64,000 bases of DNA from Sipunculus nudus (lineage: Eukaryota > Annelida > Sipuncula > Golfingiida > Sipunculidae): NCBI GenBank assembly GCA_026874595.1, contig CM049309.1, positions 24,369,033 through 24,433,032 on the forward strand. Reading direction: 5' to 3'. Below are positions 38,901 to 51,200 of the stretch, in pieces. The notes beneath the pieces were generated by a model. It saw nothing but the letters and a program-made list of their open reading frames with translations. It was not told the DNA's origin and made no database searches. The position numbers were made by a program, and so were the translations under genes. Within the stretch, counting starts at the first letter, position 1; each line of letters opens with the position of its first letter.

Positions 38901-38901
38901 A
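11855..38901 (+). CDS. EIF2B2: Translation initiation factor eIF2B subunit beta, complete, 14 coding exons
   Basis: eIF2B is the decameric guanine nucleotide exchange factor that recycles eIF2-GDP. Beta, with alpha and delta, forms the regulatory core that senses phosphorylated eIF2. Fourteen exons with compatible phases give 1068 nt, or 355 residues plus stop; the human protein is 351. Recognisable family stretches are [109 protein letters not shown] and the C-terminal [10 protein letters not shown]. The N-terminal part is the helical domain and the C-terminal part the Rossmann-like domain of the eIF2B alpha/beta/delta family. All introns appear GT-AG. The introns are large (up to 7 kb) and almost wholly repeat-filled. 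A partner exon at 26056 supplies the frame between exons 4 and 6. A possible polyadenylation signal is at 39675. Cytosolic, presumably constitutive. Confidence 0.95.
12590..14073 (+). repeat. Fragments of family-2 and family-1 repeats in EIF2B2 intron 1
   Basis: 12600-12860 is family-2 interior (aagagctagcatccccaaa, tgtggcaccacctgcattg). 12940-13330 is family-1-type interior. 13650-13800 repeats at 62575-62740. 13965-14073 is a family-1 tail ending GACCCACAGGTCCCTTGTTT, nearly repeated at 43990-44095. Confidence 0.65.
14661..17276 (+). mobile_element. Family-1 element, full-length copy A (2.6 kb)
   Basis: Head TTTTTAGCTCAGCTGACT, tail hairpin GACCCATAGGTCCCTTGTTT. Internal near-duplication with a period of about 680 bp (14790 and 15475: ttagatgtcyccaa...taatatcaaaaccactsatctg). 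No open frame longer than 93 residues, so non-autonomous. Copy B at 31983-34616 matches essentially end to end. Confidence 0.85.
17480..18440. repeat. Minisatellite, 59-bp unit, about 16 copies
   Basis: Unit begins TGATTAATGACATTTTGTGG and contains ATGGCTTAGCCTTGGCTCCT. Copies 3' of about 17650 are nearly identical; one has an extra base (gctccgtgtgatt, near 18140) and the first two are diverged (ccttaactcctgtg). In EIF2B2 intron 1. Confidence 0.95.
18716..18876. repeat. Minisatellite, 26-bp unit, about 6 copies
   Basis: Unit TGTTACAATGTGTCACCTGC plus CAGCTG; the second copy has gtaac for gttac. Open in two frames on the plus strand only because the unit lacks stops. Confidence 0.95.
19013..19099 (+). 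CDS. EIF2B2: EIF2B2 exon 2 (residues 27-55)
   Basis: Follows tatattatacag and ends gccag/gtgaga. It encodes [20 protein letters not shown] and then AGTKWNNA, aligning with the LLRQIITDHRWSNA region of human. Phase 2 at both ends. Confidence 0.85.
19160..20784 (+). repeat. EIF2B2 intron 2: family-1 head and family-6 repeat
   Basis: 19165-19300 begins tttttagctcagttgactg. 19955-20470 (tggtataccca...aggtcaccaggctactttg...agaggtcac) is a dispersed repeat, found again at 50868-51340 and 61035-61380. The remainder is AT-rich. Confidence 0.6.
20785..20873 (+). CDS. EIF2B2: EIF2B2 exon 3 (residues 56-85)
   Basis: Follows tctttttcag and ends cggagaG/gtagat. It encodes [21 protein letters not shown] and then TVVGNMIRR; the family motif QPSET.VGNM.RR is intact. 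Leaves phase 1. Confidence 0.93.
20874..22049 (+). repeat. EIF2B2 intron 3: family-2 interior and two family-1 tails
   Basis: 20995-21260 is family-2 interior (tttttgtggcaccacctgta, ccaaattgttcaatatttca). Family-1 tails end near 21590 (gaccaatgggtcacttgttt) and 21876 (gacccacaggtcctttgttt). Confidence 0.6.
22050..22080 (+). CDS. EIF2B2: EIF2B2 exon 4 (31-nt micro-exon)
   Basis: Follows ttctttcag and ends gcaag/gtagct. It encodes [10 protein letters not shown], identical to the family stretch after RR. It is too short to show as an open frame of its own. It must be followed by an exon of length 1 mod 3, which the exon at 26056 satisfies. Confidence 0.9.
23348..25157. mobile_element. Tc1/mariner- or pogo-like element with TA target duplication
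   Basis: The 24-bp ends are inverted: AAAAACTGGTGTATAAG at 23352-23368 and its complement at 25137-25153. Each is flanked by TA (23346-23347 and 25158-25159). The right subterminal part (25078-25157) holds another inverted tggtgtataagtc. No transposase frame remains. It contains a nested family-7 element. Confidence 0.7.
23543..24906 (+). mobile_element. Helitron-like (family-7) element with 180-bp internal tandem repeats
   Basis: Starts atgcccccgccacacagtgg and ends with a GTG..CAC-type stem followed by ATCTAG, then TT, resembling a Helitron CTRR terminus. Between the ends are about seven copies of a 180-bp unit containing CGGACTTTTTTTCGCAATGC, attggcctgatttttggtgt and gttgacctacttttgacc. 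No rep/helicase frame, so non-autonomous. Confidence 0.7.
26056..26101 (+). CDS. EIF2B2: EIF2B2 exon 5 (46-nt, linker)
   Basis: Follows ggtttttttag and ends ctacat/gtgagt. In frame it encodes [16 protein letters not shown] and joins exon 6 KMLRAED, giving DPQDSLHKML against human DQQESLHKLL. Entry phase 2 and exit phase 0 match both neighbours, which rules out the competing pseudo-exons at 23432 and 24961. Confidence 0.88.
26799..26880 (+). mobile_element. Candidate tRNA-derived SINE head
   Basis: An A-box-like TAGGGGTTAAGG at 26804-26815 and a B-box-like GGTTCAAACCC at 26842-26852 have tRNA-type spacing. Sequence continues without a tRNA 3' half that folds cleanly, so this is a SINE, not a functional tRNA. 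The 3' end of the element is undefined. Confidence 0.5.
27535..27770. repeat. Minisatellite, 30-bp unit, about 8 copies
   Basis: Unit CATTCACATTGTGGGTATTA plus AAATATCCTG. Alternating C/T at one position (cctgca or cttgca) suggests a 60-bp higher-order unit in the middle copies. Repetitive proteins in three frames are artefacts. Confidence 0.93.
28132..28191 (+). CDS. EIF2B2: EIF2B2 exon 6
   Basis: Follows actttatag and ends ctactt/gtaagt. It encodes [20 protein letters not shown] (residues 112-131). Phase 0 at both ends. This is the poorly conserved linker before the conserved NELLVE helix. Confidence 0.85.
29083..29132 (+). CDS. EIF2B2: EIF2B2 exon 7
   Basis: Follows ataattttag and ends aaccag/gtgaga. 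It encodes [16 protein letters not shown] (residues 132-147), matching the human INELLVELEG helix. Leaves phase 2. Confidence 0.92.
29576..29672 (+). CDS. EIF2B2: EIF2B2 exon 8
   Basis: Follows tctgtttcag and ends ctcaag/gtgagc. It encodes [19 protein letters not shown] and then [14 protein letters not shown], near-identical to the family core. A 39-bp minisatellite begins about 40 nt after the donor. Confidence 0.95.
29703..30090. repeat. Minisatellite, 39-bp unit, about 10 copies
   Basis: Unit AGTAATATCAGTCTCTGATA plus CATGCCATCTAAACAATAC. Copies in the 3' half have ACGTGCC and AACATAAC variants. It starts about 40 nt after the exon 8 donor. Open on both strands because 39 is divisible by 3. 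Confidence 0.95.
30146..30921. mobile_element. Foldback element with roughly 200-bp inverted arms
   Basis: Arms 30154-30355 and 30712-30913 are complementary (for example GTCTTAATGAGCGGGGTCTG and its complement; ggccgtctggccgtgttgca). GAATTGAT flanks both ends (30146-30153, 30914-30921), a possible 8-bp target duplication. The centre contains two further diverged copies of the inner arm (tgctttgttRttttc...tacc.acgct). No coding frame. Confidence 0.8.
31070..31129 (+). CDS. EIF2B2: EIF2B2 exon 9
   Basis: Follows cctgtttttag and ends tatcag/gttagc. It encodes [20 protein letters not shown], the first strand and loop of the Rossmann-like domain. Phase 0 at both ends. Confidence 0.95.
31983..34616 (+). 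mobile_element. Family-1 element, full-length copy B (2.6 kb)
   Basis: Same head, interior and tail as 14661-17276, differing by scattered substitutions and short indels. The tail ends gtgacccataggtcccttg. It is the nearest relative of copy A, in the same orientation, and sits directly before EIF2B2 exon 10. Confidence 0.88.
34824..34957 (+). CDS. EIF2B2: EIF2B2 exon 10
   Basis: Follows tgttctttcag and ends ggaGG/gtaggc. It encodes [20 protein letters not shown] and then the invariant [20 protein letters not shown] (residues 201-244). It lies about 210 bp after the end of the second 2.6-kb repeat copy. Confidence 0.96.
34970..35880 (+). mobile_element. Helitron-like (family-5) repeat
   Basis: Contains yttgtgagtggaatatctca, caagrtcaaaggtgggt and acatggtgtgattatt. 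It ends cactgttcttttagctgagg...cag..ctg..ttttCTAGtt. The same repeat is at 59820-60245, where the hairpin CAGCttttGCTG precedes CTAG. No coding frame. Confidence 0.65.
35940..36260 (+). repeat. Family-1 tail fragment in EIF2B2 intron 10
   Basis: Interior-like text (cttaccccatatcaaaacca) leads to a tail gacctatgggtcccttattg at 36240-36259. Confidence 0.6.
36525..36585 (+). CDS. EIF2B2: EIF2B2 exon 11
   Basis: Follows tttttcttccag and ends gttccg/gtaagt. It encodes [21 protein letters not shown], matching human TGTHTLALAAKHHSTP. It enters in phase 2 and leaves phase 0. Confidence 0.95.
36898..36957 (+). CDS. EIF2B2: EIF2B2 exon 12
   Basis: Follows ctttatttgcag and ends gaccag/gtgagc. It encodes [20 protein letters not shown] (residues 266-285), the conserved (L)IVCAPMFKLSP strand. 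Phase 0. Confidence 0.95.
37446..37582 (+). CDS. EIF2B2: EIF2B2 exon 13
   Basis: Follows tttcaatatag and ends aatAT/gtaagt. It encodes [20 protein letters not shown], a short VSKVQVHN segment, and then [17 protein letters not shown]. It is the region forming the beta/delta interface in the family (family knowledge). Phase 2 exit. Confidence 0.95.
37690..38560. other. Purine-rich, less AT-rich segment in EIF2B2 intron 13
   Basis: Composition differs from the AT-rich flanks: G/A-rich with few T runs. Broken short reading frames occur on both strands (for example [20 protein letters not shown] at 37768). It looks like a decayed coding or retroelement insert, but no family could be recognised and no terminal repeat was found. 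Confidence 0.35.
38826..38901 (+). CDS. EIF2B2: EIF2B2 exon 14 (C-terminus and stop)
   Basis: Follows ttatgttacag. It encodes [21 protein letters not shown] and then HDLI before TGA at 38899-38901. The human protein ends YHPDDHVL, so the terminus is essentially collinear with two extra residues. Confidence 0.95.
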
Positions 38902-39291
38902 ACTACAGAAATTTAACAAAATCAAAATCTGTGCCAGCAGTGCAGACATATTGAGTGTCTTCAGAGCTGTCATTATGAGAAATACACACCTCATCACCAC
39001 AACAGACTGTCTGGTTTTGTCACCAAGTGTCACCAACTAAGACAGTGTTTCTATTGAGACATCAACAGTCCAGCACCCTTGACTTAAAGTCAGCTCAGCT
39101 TTAGTCACTTCCTGAGCTGACTAGATATTTGTTACTCAGTCATTAGTCATCATGGCCACATCATAATCATGGCTGTTGAATCATTCCAACATGGCATTAT
39201 GGTTCTTCCATTTGTTACATCCAATAATAGGAGTTCAGTTTACAGAGATTAAGTCAAAGATTAGTTAGTTCAAAAAGAGATTATATACATT

Positions 39292-40345
39292 TTTTTAGCT
39301 CAGCTGAAGGTGAGTCAGTGTAGCTTTAGCATTAACCATCTGTCCAGGCATCTGTTTACATCTTTACAGAAACATACCTGGCCAAGATAGTAGCAAATCA
39401 ACATTTCATTTTCATTTGTGGATGTTCTTAACATTTATATAGAAGTTATCAACATTTAGATGTGTGGTAACTTGTAAAGCCTGCCCTGTATGAGGACCAG
39501 TGAGTCTGAATCCTCTGCTTTAGAAATTTAGGTGTGTTTTGTAACAAAGGTCTTAAGAAGGTGAGCATTTCATCACTATACAGTTATTTGAATCAAATCA
39601 AATATTTAAAGACTTGTATTTGTCCAACTTCACATGACACATTTGTTTTTTGTGAGCAATATGTGTGCAAATCTAATAAAGTATAATGTACTCTTTGAAA
39701 TTTTGAGCGTTAGGATGGAAACTGAATTCACTTACAGAGCATGTTGATGTGGCAGTTATTTCTCAGGATATAAGATCAAAACCCCTGATGTAGCCACCCT
39801 CCATGCTTAGACCAGCTGGCCAAGGGCATAACCACAGAGTGCACCCTCTTTACCCAGGAATGAACTGGTACTGGTCATGGGCAGCAGACCTGAAAGGGTT
39901 TGTGGTGTATTTGGGTATATACTATCAAAGAATTAATAAATTGGGAATAGACTGACACTGGAGGTTACATCAGACAAAAAACGTTACCCTCTTGTCAGTC
40001 ATGGGGTTCTAAAGGACACCATGATAGCTTCACTCAAACTTGCCATGCCCTTTGTGACAGCCCCAAACAGTTTATTTGAACTGAACTAAAACATTAAATT
40101 AGAGTAATCAGAGTTTGCCTTATCTACAGCTGTATGTCCTGAAGGGAATAAAAAAACACAACTGCATAAAGATTAAGAAATAAATGCAATTTAAATTTAT
40201 ATGCAAATTTTAAGTTTCTTCAATTCATGTCCGTGCTGCAACTTTTGGTAACTTTCTGTCAAATGTAAAGATCTTATTATAAGGCCATATTGTTATAAAT
40301 TGTACTCATCAGCTGAGTGCTGTGACCTGTGGGTCGCTTGTTAAT
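39292..40345 (+). mobile_element. Family-1 element, short copy downstream of EIF2B2
   Basis: Head tttttttagctcagctgaag; tail tcagctgagtgctgtgacctgtgggtcgcttgtt. About 1.05 kb. It contains the first AATAAA after the EIF2B2 stop codon. The interior is diverged from the 2.6-kb copies. Confidence 0.65.
39675..39680 (+). promoter_or_regulatory. Candidate EIF2B2 polyadenylation signal AATAAA
   Basis: First canonical AATAAA after the stop codon, about 775 nt downstream. It lies within a family-1 repeat copy (39292-40343), so the 3' end of the transcript may be supplied by a transposon. Transcript evidence is lacking. Confidence 0.35.
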
Positions 40346-41561
40346 CTAATCTATGTATATATGAATAGCTAATAGCATGCATGTTATCATGTGGTCAAGA
40401 AATAAAACATATAAACTCAGTAACTGTATTCTTCCATTCATTCAAAGCCTCAGATCTCATGTTTGATATGTCCATAAAGAGTGAATGGAAATGAATGACA
40501 AAATCAGTTGCACAGTTATTACTAGTATATCTCCAGATGTGAATGGATGCCTTTGTTTTGACTTTATATTGCCCAATTAAGGTAAAATTACATGTGTAAT
40601 CTTTTTTCTGTTCATAAACACCCCCCATCACTGACACTTTCAACTGTTTAAGTTATATAACTAGGCAAACATGTAAAGTTAAACCTCTTTAATATGGACA
40701 CCAGTGGGACTTGGCTAAAATGCCCACTTTCTAGAGGTGCCCACTATATCTACCTGTTGTTGTAATATCCATCAACTTTTATCAGCTTTTCTTACTAATG
40801 TATGGTGGCTCGTATAGGACATACACAAAATTATTTTTATCCTGTTCCCACACCATAGTATCTCATGGCCATGTGATAATTATCGTGTGGGAACGAGATA
40901 AATTTAGATAGACAATACAGTAAGACCTACATCTAAAATCCTTAAGGCATGTTTCTCTGTAGTCAATTATTTGCATGCATATGGAATGGGCTTAATATGT
41001 TGGGACCTGAAATGATGCAACCAAGACTGACACAACACTTATGGGCCATGTTAGTTCAGAGAATGTGTGAGCAGGGAAAGGGAGTGTTGGGGGGGGGGGG
41101 GGGTTATTTTGGGTAGAATTTGTCATATACTAAATTTACATTATATGAAATACATATCTGAAATATGATTGTCTAAAGAAAGATGTGAGAGGGAAGAATG
41201 AGCAAATTTCTCATAAAAATTGCTGAAATAGTGAGGGGGGCATGTTTTCCTGCCTCTCACACCCCCCCCCCCCCCTTCCGTTTCTATTATGGTCAAATCT
41301 TTAAAACCTTTTTTCTTGTGTTTTGCAAAGGTATCTCCTCATAAAGGCAATTAAAGGCAATAAAACAACTCGGCAAATAATGGGCAGATCTTCTTTAAAA
41401 TCTTGCATGTACATAAAAATAGATCAGAGCTTAATCAAATTCAAGCCATGACCTAGCTTATCAAAATTCAAGCCATGACCTTGCCAGAAAAGTAACTGTG
41501 ACTTATTTTGGACCATTCTGCATAAAATCATCTGAAATTTACCATGCAAAGGACCTTGGAC

Positions 41562-41592
<31 letters not shown>

Positions 41593-43257
41593 AAAGAACA
41601 GTTGTGTCACCACCTATGAACTTATGTTTAGTACACCTAGGAGCTTATTGCAATAGTGCGAACTGTCAGTTTGCCACCATCCATACATTCTAAAGCCGCA
41701 GTTGTGTCAAATGTTGTGGAATTGAGCTTACTTTGATTACATCTGCATCGCCTTTTGTTTTAAAGGGAAAAAGATAAAAAAAATTCTATTCTATCTCTCC
41801 AAATCTGTCAAGCCAAATTGTTTAAAATTTCATTGAAATGATCCCAGAAATGAGCTCCCTCAAGTTTGTTTGAATGTCCCGGTTTAATGAATTTTGGCCA
41901 GGTTACAGGAACCTGAACTTTGTCTTTTGGTCAAGTAAACATACCAAGATTAAAATTTCAGAAAAGGCGGGAAGTAGTATCACCATATTTTTTGCAAATG
42001 TTGGTCACGTCTCATATTTGAAACTGAGGTTTTGGTGGTGCCACCTGTTATCAGCCTACCTTTTACTGGGGGAAAAATTGAAATTTTGCCTCTTTCAATC
42101 ACTGATTTGAAAATATTGGACGAAACTGTCAAGTCAAATTATTTATATGAATGCTCTGCGGGTAGTGCTCACTTTATTAAGAATGGTTCTTGTTCAATGA
42201 TTATGTACATGCACTGGTCACACATTTACTTGAAGAATAATCAAATACTTTTCAAATAATGGTCAGGTATGTGTCCAGGGAAGGATTATAGCTGTTCATA
42301 AAACTCATTAGACCTGCTTGCCTTGTTAGGGAATACTATTTTACCAGATTTCTAAGGAATGATGCCTTTTAAATAGGCTAATGATAACCATGAATACATA
42401 CAAACACAAGCCAAAAACTGGCAAAGACAGTCTTTGATTTCTATACTTTATTGCACATATAAATAGGCCCCAAAATATACAAAATTGCTAAAGGCAGACT
42501 CCAGTATAAATAACAACTGTGTCCAAGATCAAGCACCATGGCTAAAATCAAAAACATAACTGATGTAGGTGACCAGCTGTTACTGTCTTGTGGACTGTGT
42601 ATCCTCTGATACATCATGGACGCCACACTAGATGGTATAAGTTAGTCAGACAGTGATTATGATAAGTGTATAATTTGCTCATTAATCCCCTAAAAAAACA
42701 GTCAACAGGTCACTCATGTTATTTGTAACAAATGATTGACAATGTGAATGTCTGTCAACTGCCTATGTATGTGATGCTGCCTCAGAAATTAGCTGACCCC
42801 ATGTGGTAAACAAAACTGGATTTAACTGTGTTTAATACAAAATTGTCATTATGAAACTGCACTGCATTTTTCAAGACTTTAAAATGTCAACTTATCAGAA
42901 CTGGCCAGTTCATGGGAGAGTTCAATTTGCATTTCTAAACCAGATGTTTGTGAATGTTAAATCTGTAACCATTGCAATATAGTTTTATCAATAATTCATC
43001 ATATGGTTGAGACTTGTGTTCCACTTAATATTAGTTTCAGGGTTTCTGGTTAAATTTCTTAAACAACAACATAAACATCCCTAACAAAGAAGATATCTCA
43101 TTTTCCCCATTTAGGAGATGCCACTTAATAACACACAAAAACAATATACACACATCTATTAAATATAAATGTTCACACACGATTCTAGTATATGTGTCCT
43201 CTGTACAAAAATTTCCATATGAAATAAGTTACATTTAATATCAAAAGTGACGTGGAT
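40346..43257. other. Intergenic region between EIF2B2 and ZNF367
   Basis: Convergent gene ends. 40677-40760 resembles a DNA-transposon end (gttaaacctctttaatatgg). 40838-40912 is a hairpin with arms ATCctGTTCCCACAC and its complement. 41563-41582 is a C20 run followed by an A run, with others at 41090 and 41264. 41640-42260 is family-2 interior. No gene seen. Confidence 0.5.
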
Positions 43258-47567
<4,310 letters not shown>

Positions 47568-48022
47568 AAAATTTTTTGACCTGGTCCCAACAGGTGAGCC
47601 ACAACAACAAACCTTCCACGCTTCCCTCCAAAAACAAATTACGCGCGTTATTTCGCAAAGGAACCTGGGAAATAGTTCATAGTATGTGACCAAAATGTAT
47701 AGCTTTTGGGTTCTGTCGAAGCCAGATGTGTTGTTCTTAATATTAAAGCCACGATGCAATATCTATTAATAAAGCATAAATGCACATACTGGGCAAAATG
47801 AAGCCATGGAAGGGGTTTCCATGCACAAACTCAGCAATCGGATCAATTGACAAGCGTTGGCGCCATTTTCCAAATAAGGAACCATGACATCATTACCGTG
47901 TCCTGAGCACCCATCATGCACTTGTAGCCAGGAATACGCCATATTGACTCTCTGCACACAGGAGGACCACTGACGGGCCGTTTGGATTATAGATCCATTG
48001 CCATCCTCTAAAATAGGGGACA
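47568..48022. promoter_or_regulatory. Presumptive bidirectional promoter of ZNF367 and SERBP1/HABP4
   Basis: 455-bp gap between two divergent start codons. Visible candidate sites are an E2F-like TTGGCGCC at 47857-47864, a perfect CArG box CCAAATAAGG at 47870-47879, and a CRE/AP-1-like TGACATCA at 47885-47892, all within 36 bp. CpG-containing stretches such as ACGCGCG occur near 47641. No TATA box at a clear spacing. Function is inferred from position and motif only. Confidence 0.6.
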
Positions 48023-48269
48023 ATGGAGAACCAATACGGTATAGCAATTACTAACAAATATCAGTTGTTTTTAGATGATGATGAAGGGGATCCATTAGAG
48101 TTGTTAAGGCAACAGGAGGAGGCCATAAAGAAAAAAGATGAGAAGTCGAAGAAAGACACGAAGAACGAAAAAGCCAAATCTGCTAAAAACAAACAAAACA
48201 AAAAGGTTGCCGTTGTTCAAGAAGAACAGAGGCCGAAATATATAGAAGACACTGCACCAAGGAGGGAAG
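48023..48269 (+). CDS. SERBP1: SERBP1/HABP4 exon 1 (residues 1-82)
   Basis: ATG in caATGG starts [21 protein letters not shown] long Lys/Glu/Asn segment follows, then APRREG. The only donor that keeps frame with exon 2 is GAAG/gcaagt at 48270, a GC donor with otherwise perfect consensus; phase 1. Confidence 0.9.
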
Positions 48270-51200
48270 GCAAGTGTTTCTATCCGATATCCCAAGTAGA
48301 GTGATAATTTTCAGGTTGTCATTCCCGTCATGTATTATACGTGCACACGTGCTGTCAAAATCACGTGGTGGAATGTGCTCGAAGTCAGTCCCAGCACGTC
48401 TGGTTTAGCCATTTAATAGTGCACTTGTTGCACATATTATACTGGGCAAACCTGCATCCGTTTTTGCTCGCTTCTTTTACGGAATACAACCCTCTGTGAA
48501 CTGACAAGGTCTAGGGTGCTTTGAGAAGGCTATTTGCTGTTGCACTGAATGAATGCTCATTTGATATGCCATGGAGGTGCTAGTAGAGACATGTACATGT
48601 TTTGTTTCATTCACATCATGAACATGACTGAACTTGGCAGAATGGCAAAGGTCGTACTGAAAGACTGATTACAGAATAAATAATTTACCTATACTTGCAA
48701 AAAGATATTTTATTAAAACTGCATGTAAAATGTGTGGACTGGTAAAGATGACCAATTAAGGAATGCGGCCAGAGTAGCTCACCTGTATTAGCTGTAACTG
48801 CTCCTGGTCCTGTCATGAGGGCCCATGTTTAAACATGGGGTGGTCAGTCTTGAGACCACTGGAATTGATTCCTTAATTTAAAATTTGTTTATATATTATT
48901 TATAAATCATGATTATAATCTGGGCAAGTCTGAACAAAATATGTATCCACTTCCGAAGCCTTTGGTAGTGACAGTCCTTGGGAAGCTTTAACATTTAAAA
49001 AGTTTTGGATCACACATGCCCTGGGTTGCACAAGAAGTGGTGTCATTCTCTGTTTGACATTCTGTATATCCCTCGCTGGAATTGTCAATAATAAATAAAA
49101 GGCCATTCCTTTTATTTGCAGTCTACTTATCCTTATGCCACTCATATTCTCCTGATGTTTTGCATGGAAATACTAATTTTGCAGGTGAATATCTGTGTAA
49201 TAGTGTTATTTTGCATCATATTGTAGCCTGCCTGCGTTATATGTTTGTAAACTGTACATACATTATTATATATGAACTCATAAATTGGACTCATTTATAT
49301 GAAGTCATATTGCACTAATATTTTGTTACTACATTGTTTAATTTTATAGCGGTTTGCTAAATTTAACGTAACTTGGGTAGTTAAATACCCCTCCCTTATT
49401 GACAGCGATTGAATGGTACTCCCACTGTCAGTTAAAATTTATATTCCCAGTCTGGTACTTCTTATGACCTTGTCATATTTTTATTGATTGACTCTTTATC
49501 ATAGAAATGCCATCACTACCACTTTTCTTTGTAATATGGAAGATGTCCGGCTAAAAATGAAAGCCTGGTATTTTAAAATCCATTGGGGTAATGCTGGGAA
49601 CTTAATAATATATAGAACTTTAACAGAAATCACCAACCATATTTATCAAGATCATGTATATATATGTAAAAGAAAAATTTTTTTTTTATTCATTGATATT
49701 CAAACTAATGTTTTTGTCAAAATCATGACCTTGCATCTGCTGGCACAACCTCAGATATTTTGAGGTGGGCCTACAGAATGACAAAAAAATAAACCTCCCT
49801 GTTATAACATTTTATAGAATAAAATATTTACCATCTATTGATGAAATGTTCAGTGTTGCAGTTATATAATGTATAACAGGGCATGAAATGTATTACAGTA
49901 TTAATTTCTGGATATTTGTATTGAAAGATAGTGAAGATACTAAATTGTAAACTGCAAATAGTGAGACAGACAGTGGAATGGGAATGATGAGATTTGGCAT
50001 ATTGACTGATGAGGGTGTGAAATTTGTATGGGTTACAGAAGGACCATTCCAGCTTGGGTACAAAAGAACCACATGGGGTGTGACACTACCAGGATACAGC
50101 AGGACTGAGATATGAACCTGAACCCTGGTGTCCCCATATGACCTCTACAGTTGAGGTCACTTCAGTTGACCAGCTAAGGTTCATTTAACACTGTCAAACA
50201 GGCCGGCCTGGCACCAGAGGCCACTGATTGCATAACATTATACTTGGCAGTGATTGATTACATAAGAGGTTCAACCAACCCAGTTGGTGGTACACTTCCC
50301 CATTGTTAATTCAACTGTGTATTTGGCATATATGCCAGAAAATACACTTCACAATATTGACCAAAGAAATCTGATTGCTTGCTGGAATGATATTTTTCAG
50401 AGTTAATTTTGGAAACTCCTGATATCAACAGCTAGCTCTAATACAATCCAGGAAGTACAAGTACCAAAGCTATAATTTCATATACTTCATATTGAACACT
50501 GCCACAGGAACACAATAAACAGAAATTCTGTGCATTTATTAACTGTGATTCTGCAACATGGACCAAGTCACTTTTAACAATAGTTAGTTCTTAAGTTTTA
50601 AATATATCTCGTATTTTTTAAATAGTTTAGATACAGGGACCAAAATTGGCTTTTGTATACTTTTTCCTTTACATTTCAATACTCCTAAAGATCCCTTTGC
50701 AGCCTATATAAGCAGCTTACTTGTGGGGGGAAAAGTAAATTGGGAGAAACAGATCATTTAAAAATTATTGCTCAAAACAAGTTTTGTACCAGTCATTCAT
50801 AATCTTACGAAAGATGGGTCAGATCAACACATATGTTGACTAATAATTTATTAATGTGCAGACTCAGGGTTCCAGCAACTGTCTGTTCTAGTTGAACTTA
50901 TTAGGGCTTTGATGGTTTTTAGCAAAATTCACTCTAAGCACTTGTCAACAGATTATCTCACCCAAGTTCTATTATGGGCAGCGTCCACACATATTTATTA
51001 AGGTCAGGGTTCACTAGGCTACTTCGCGGTGTCGCTGTGATAACTAGAGAAAAAAATGAAGGATTCTGATAAAAATCATCACAAATGTTAATCAATAAAA
51101 TATCTAGCGTAAGTTCGAAAACCAGCGAAATCCATGCATATTTAATGAGGTCAGAGGTCACCCCACTTTGGAGGTACCTTGGTAACTTACAAAAATCCTA

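Noticed and set aside
47568-47759. Upstream in-frame extension of ZNF367 starting MHRGF
   Set aside because: The extension has no similarity to the family, whereas MKMAFINTFASPKR aligns near the human SPKR segment. Kept as 5' UTR.
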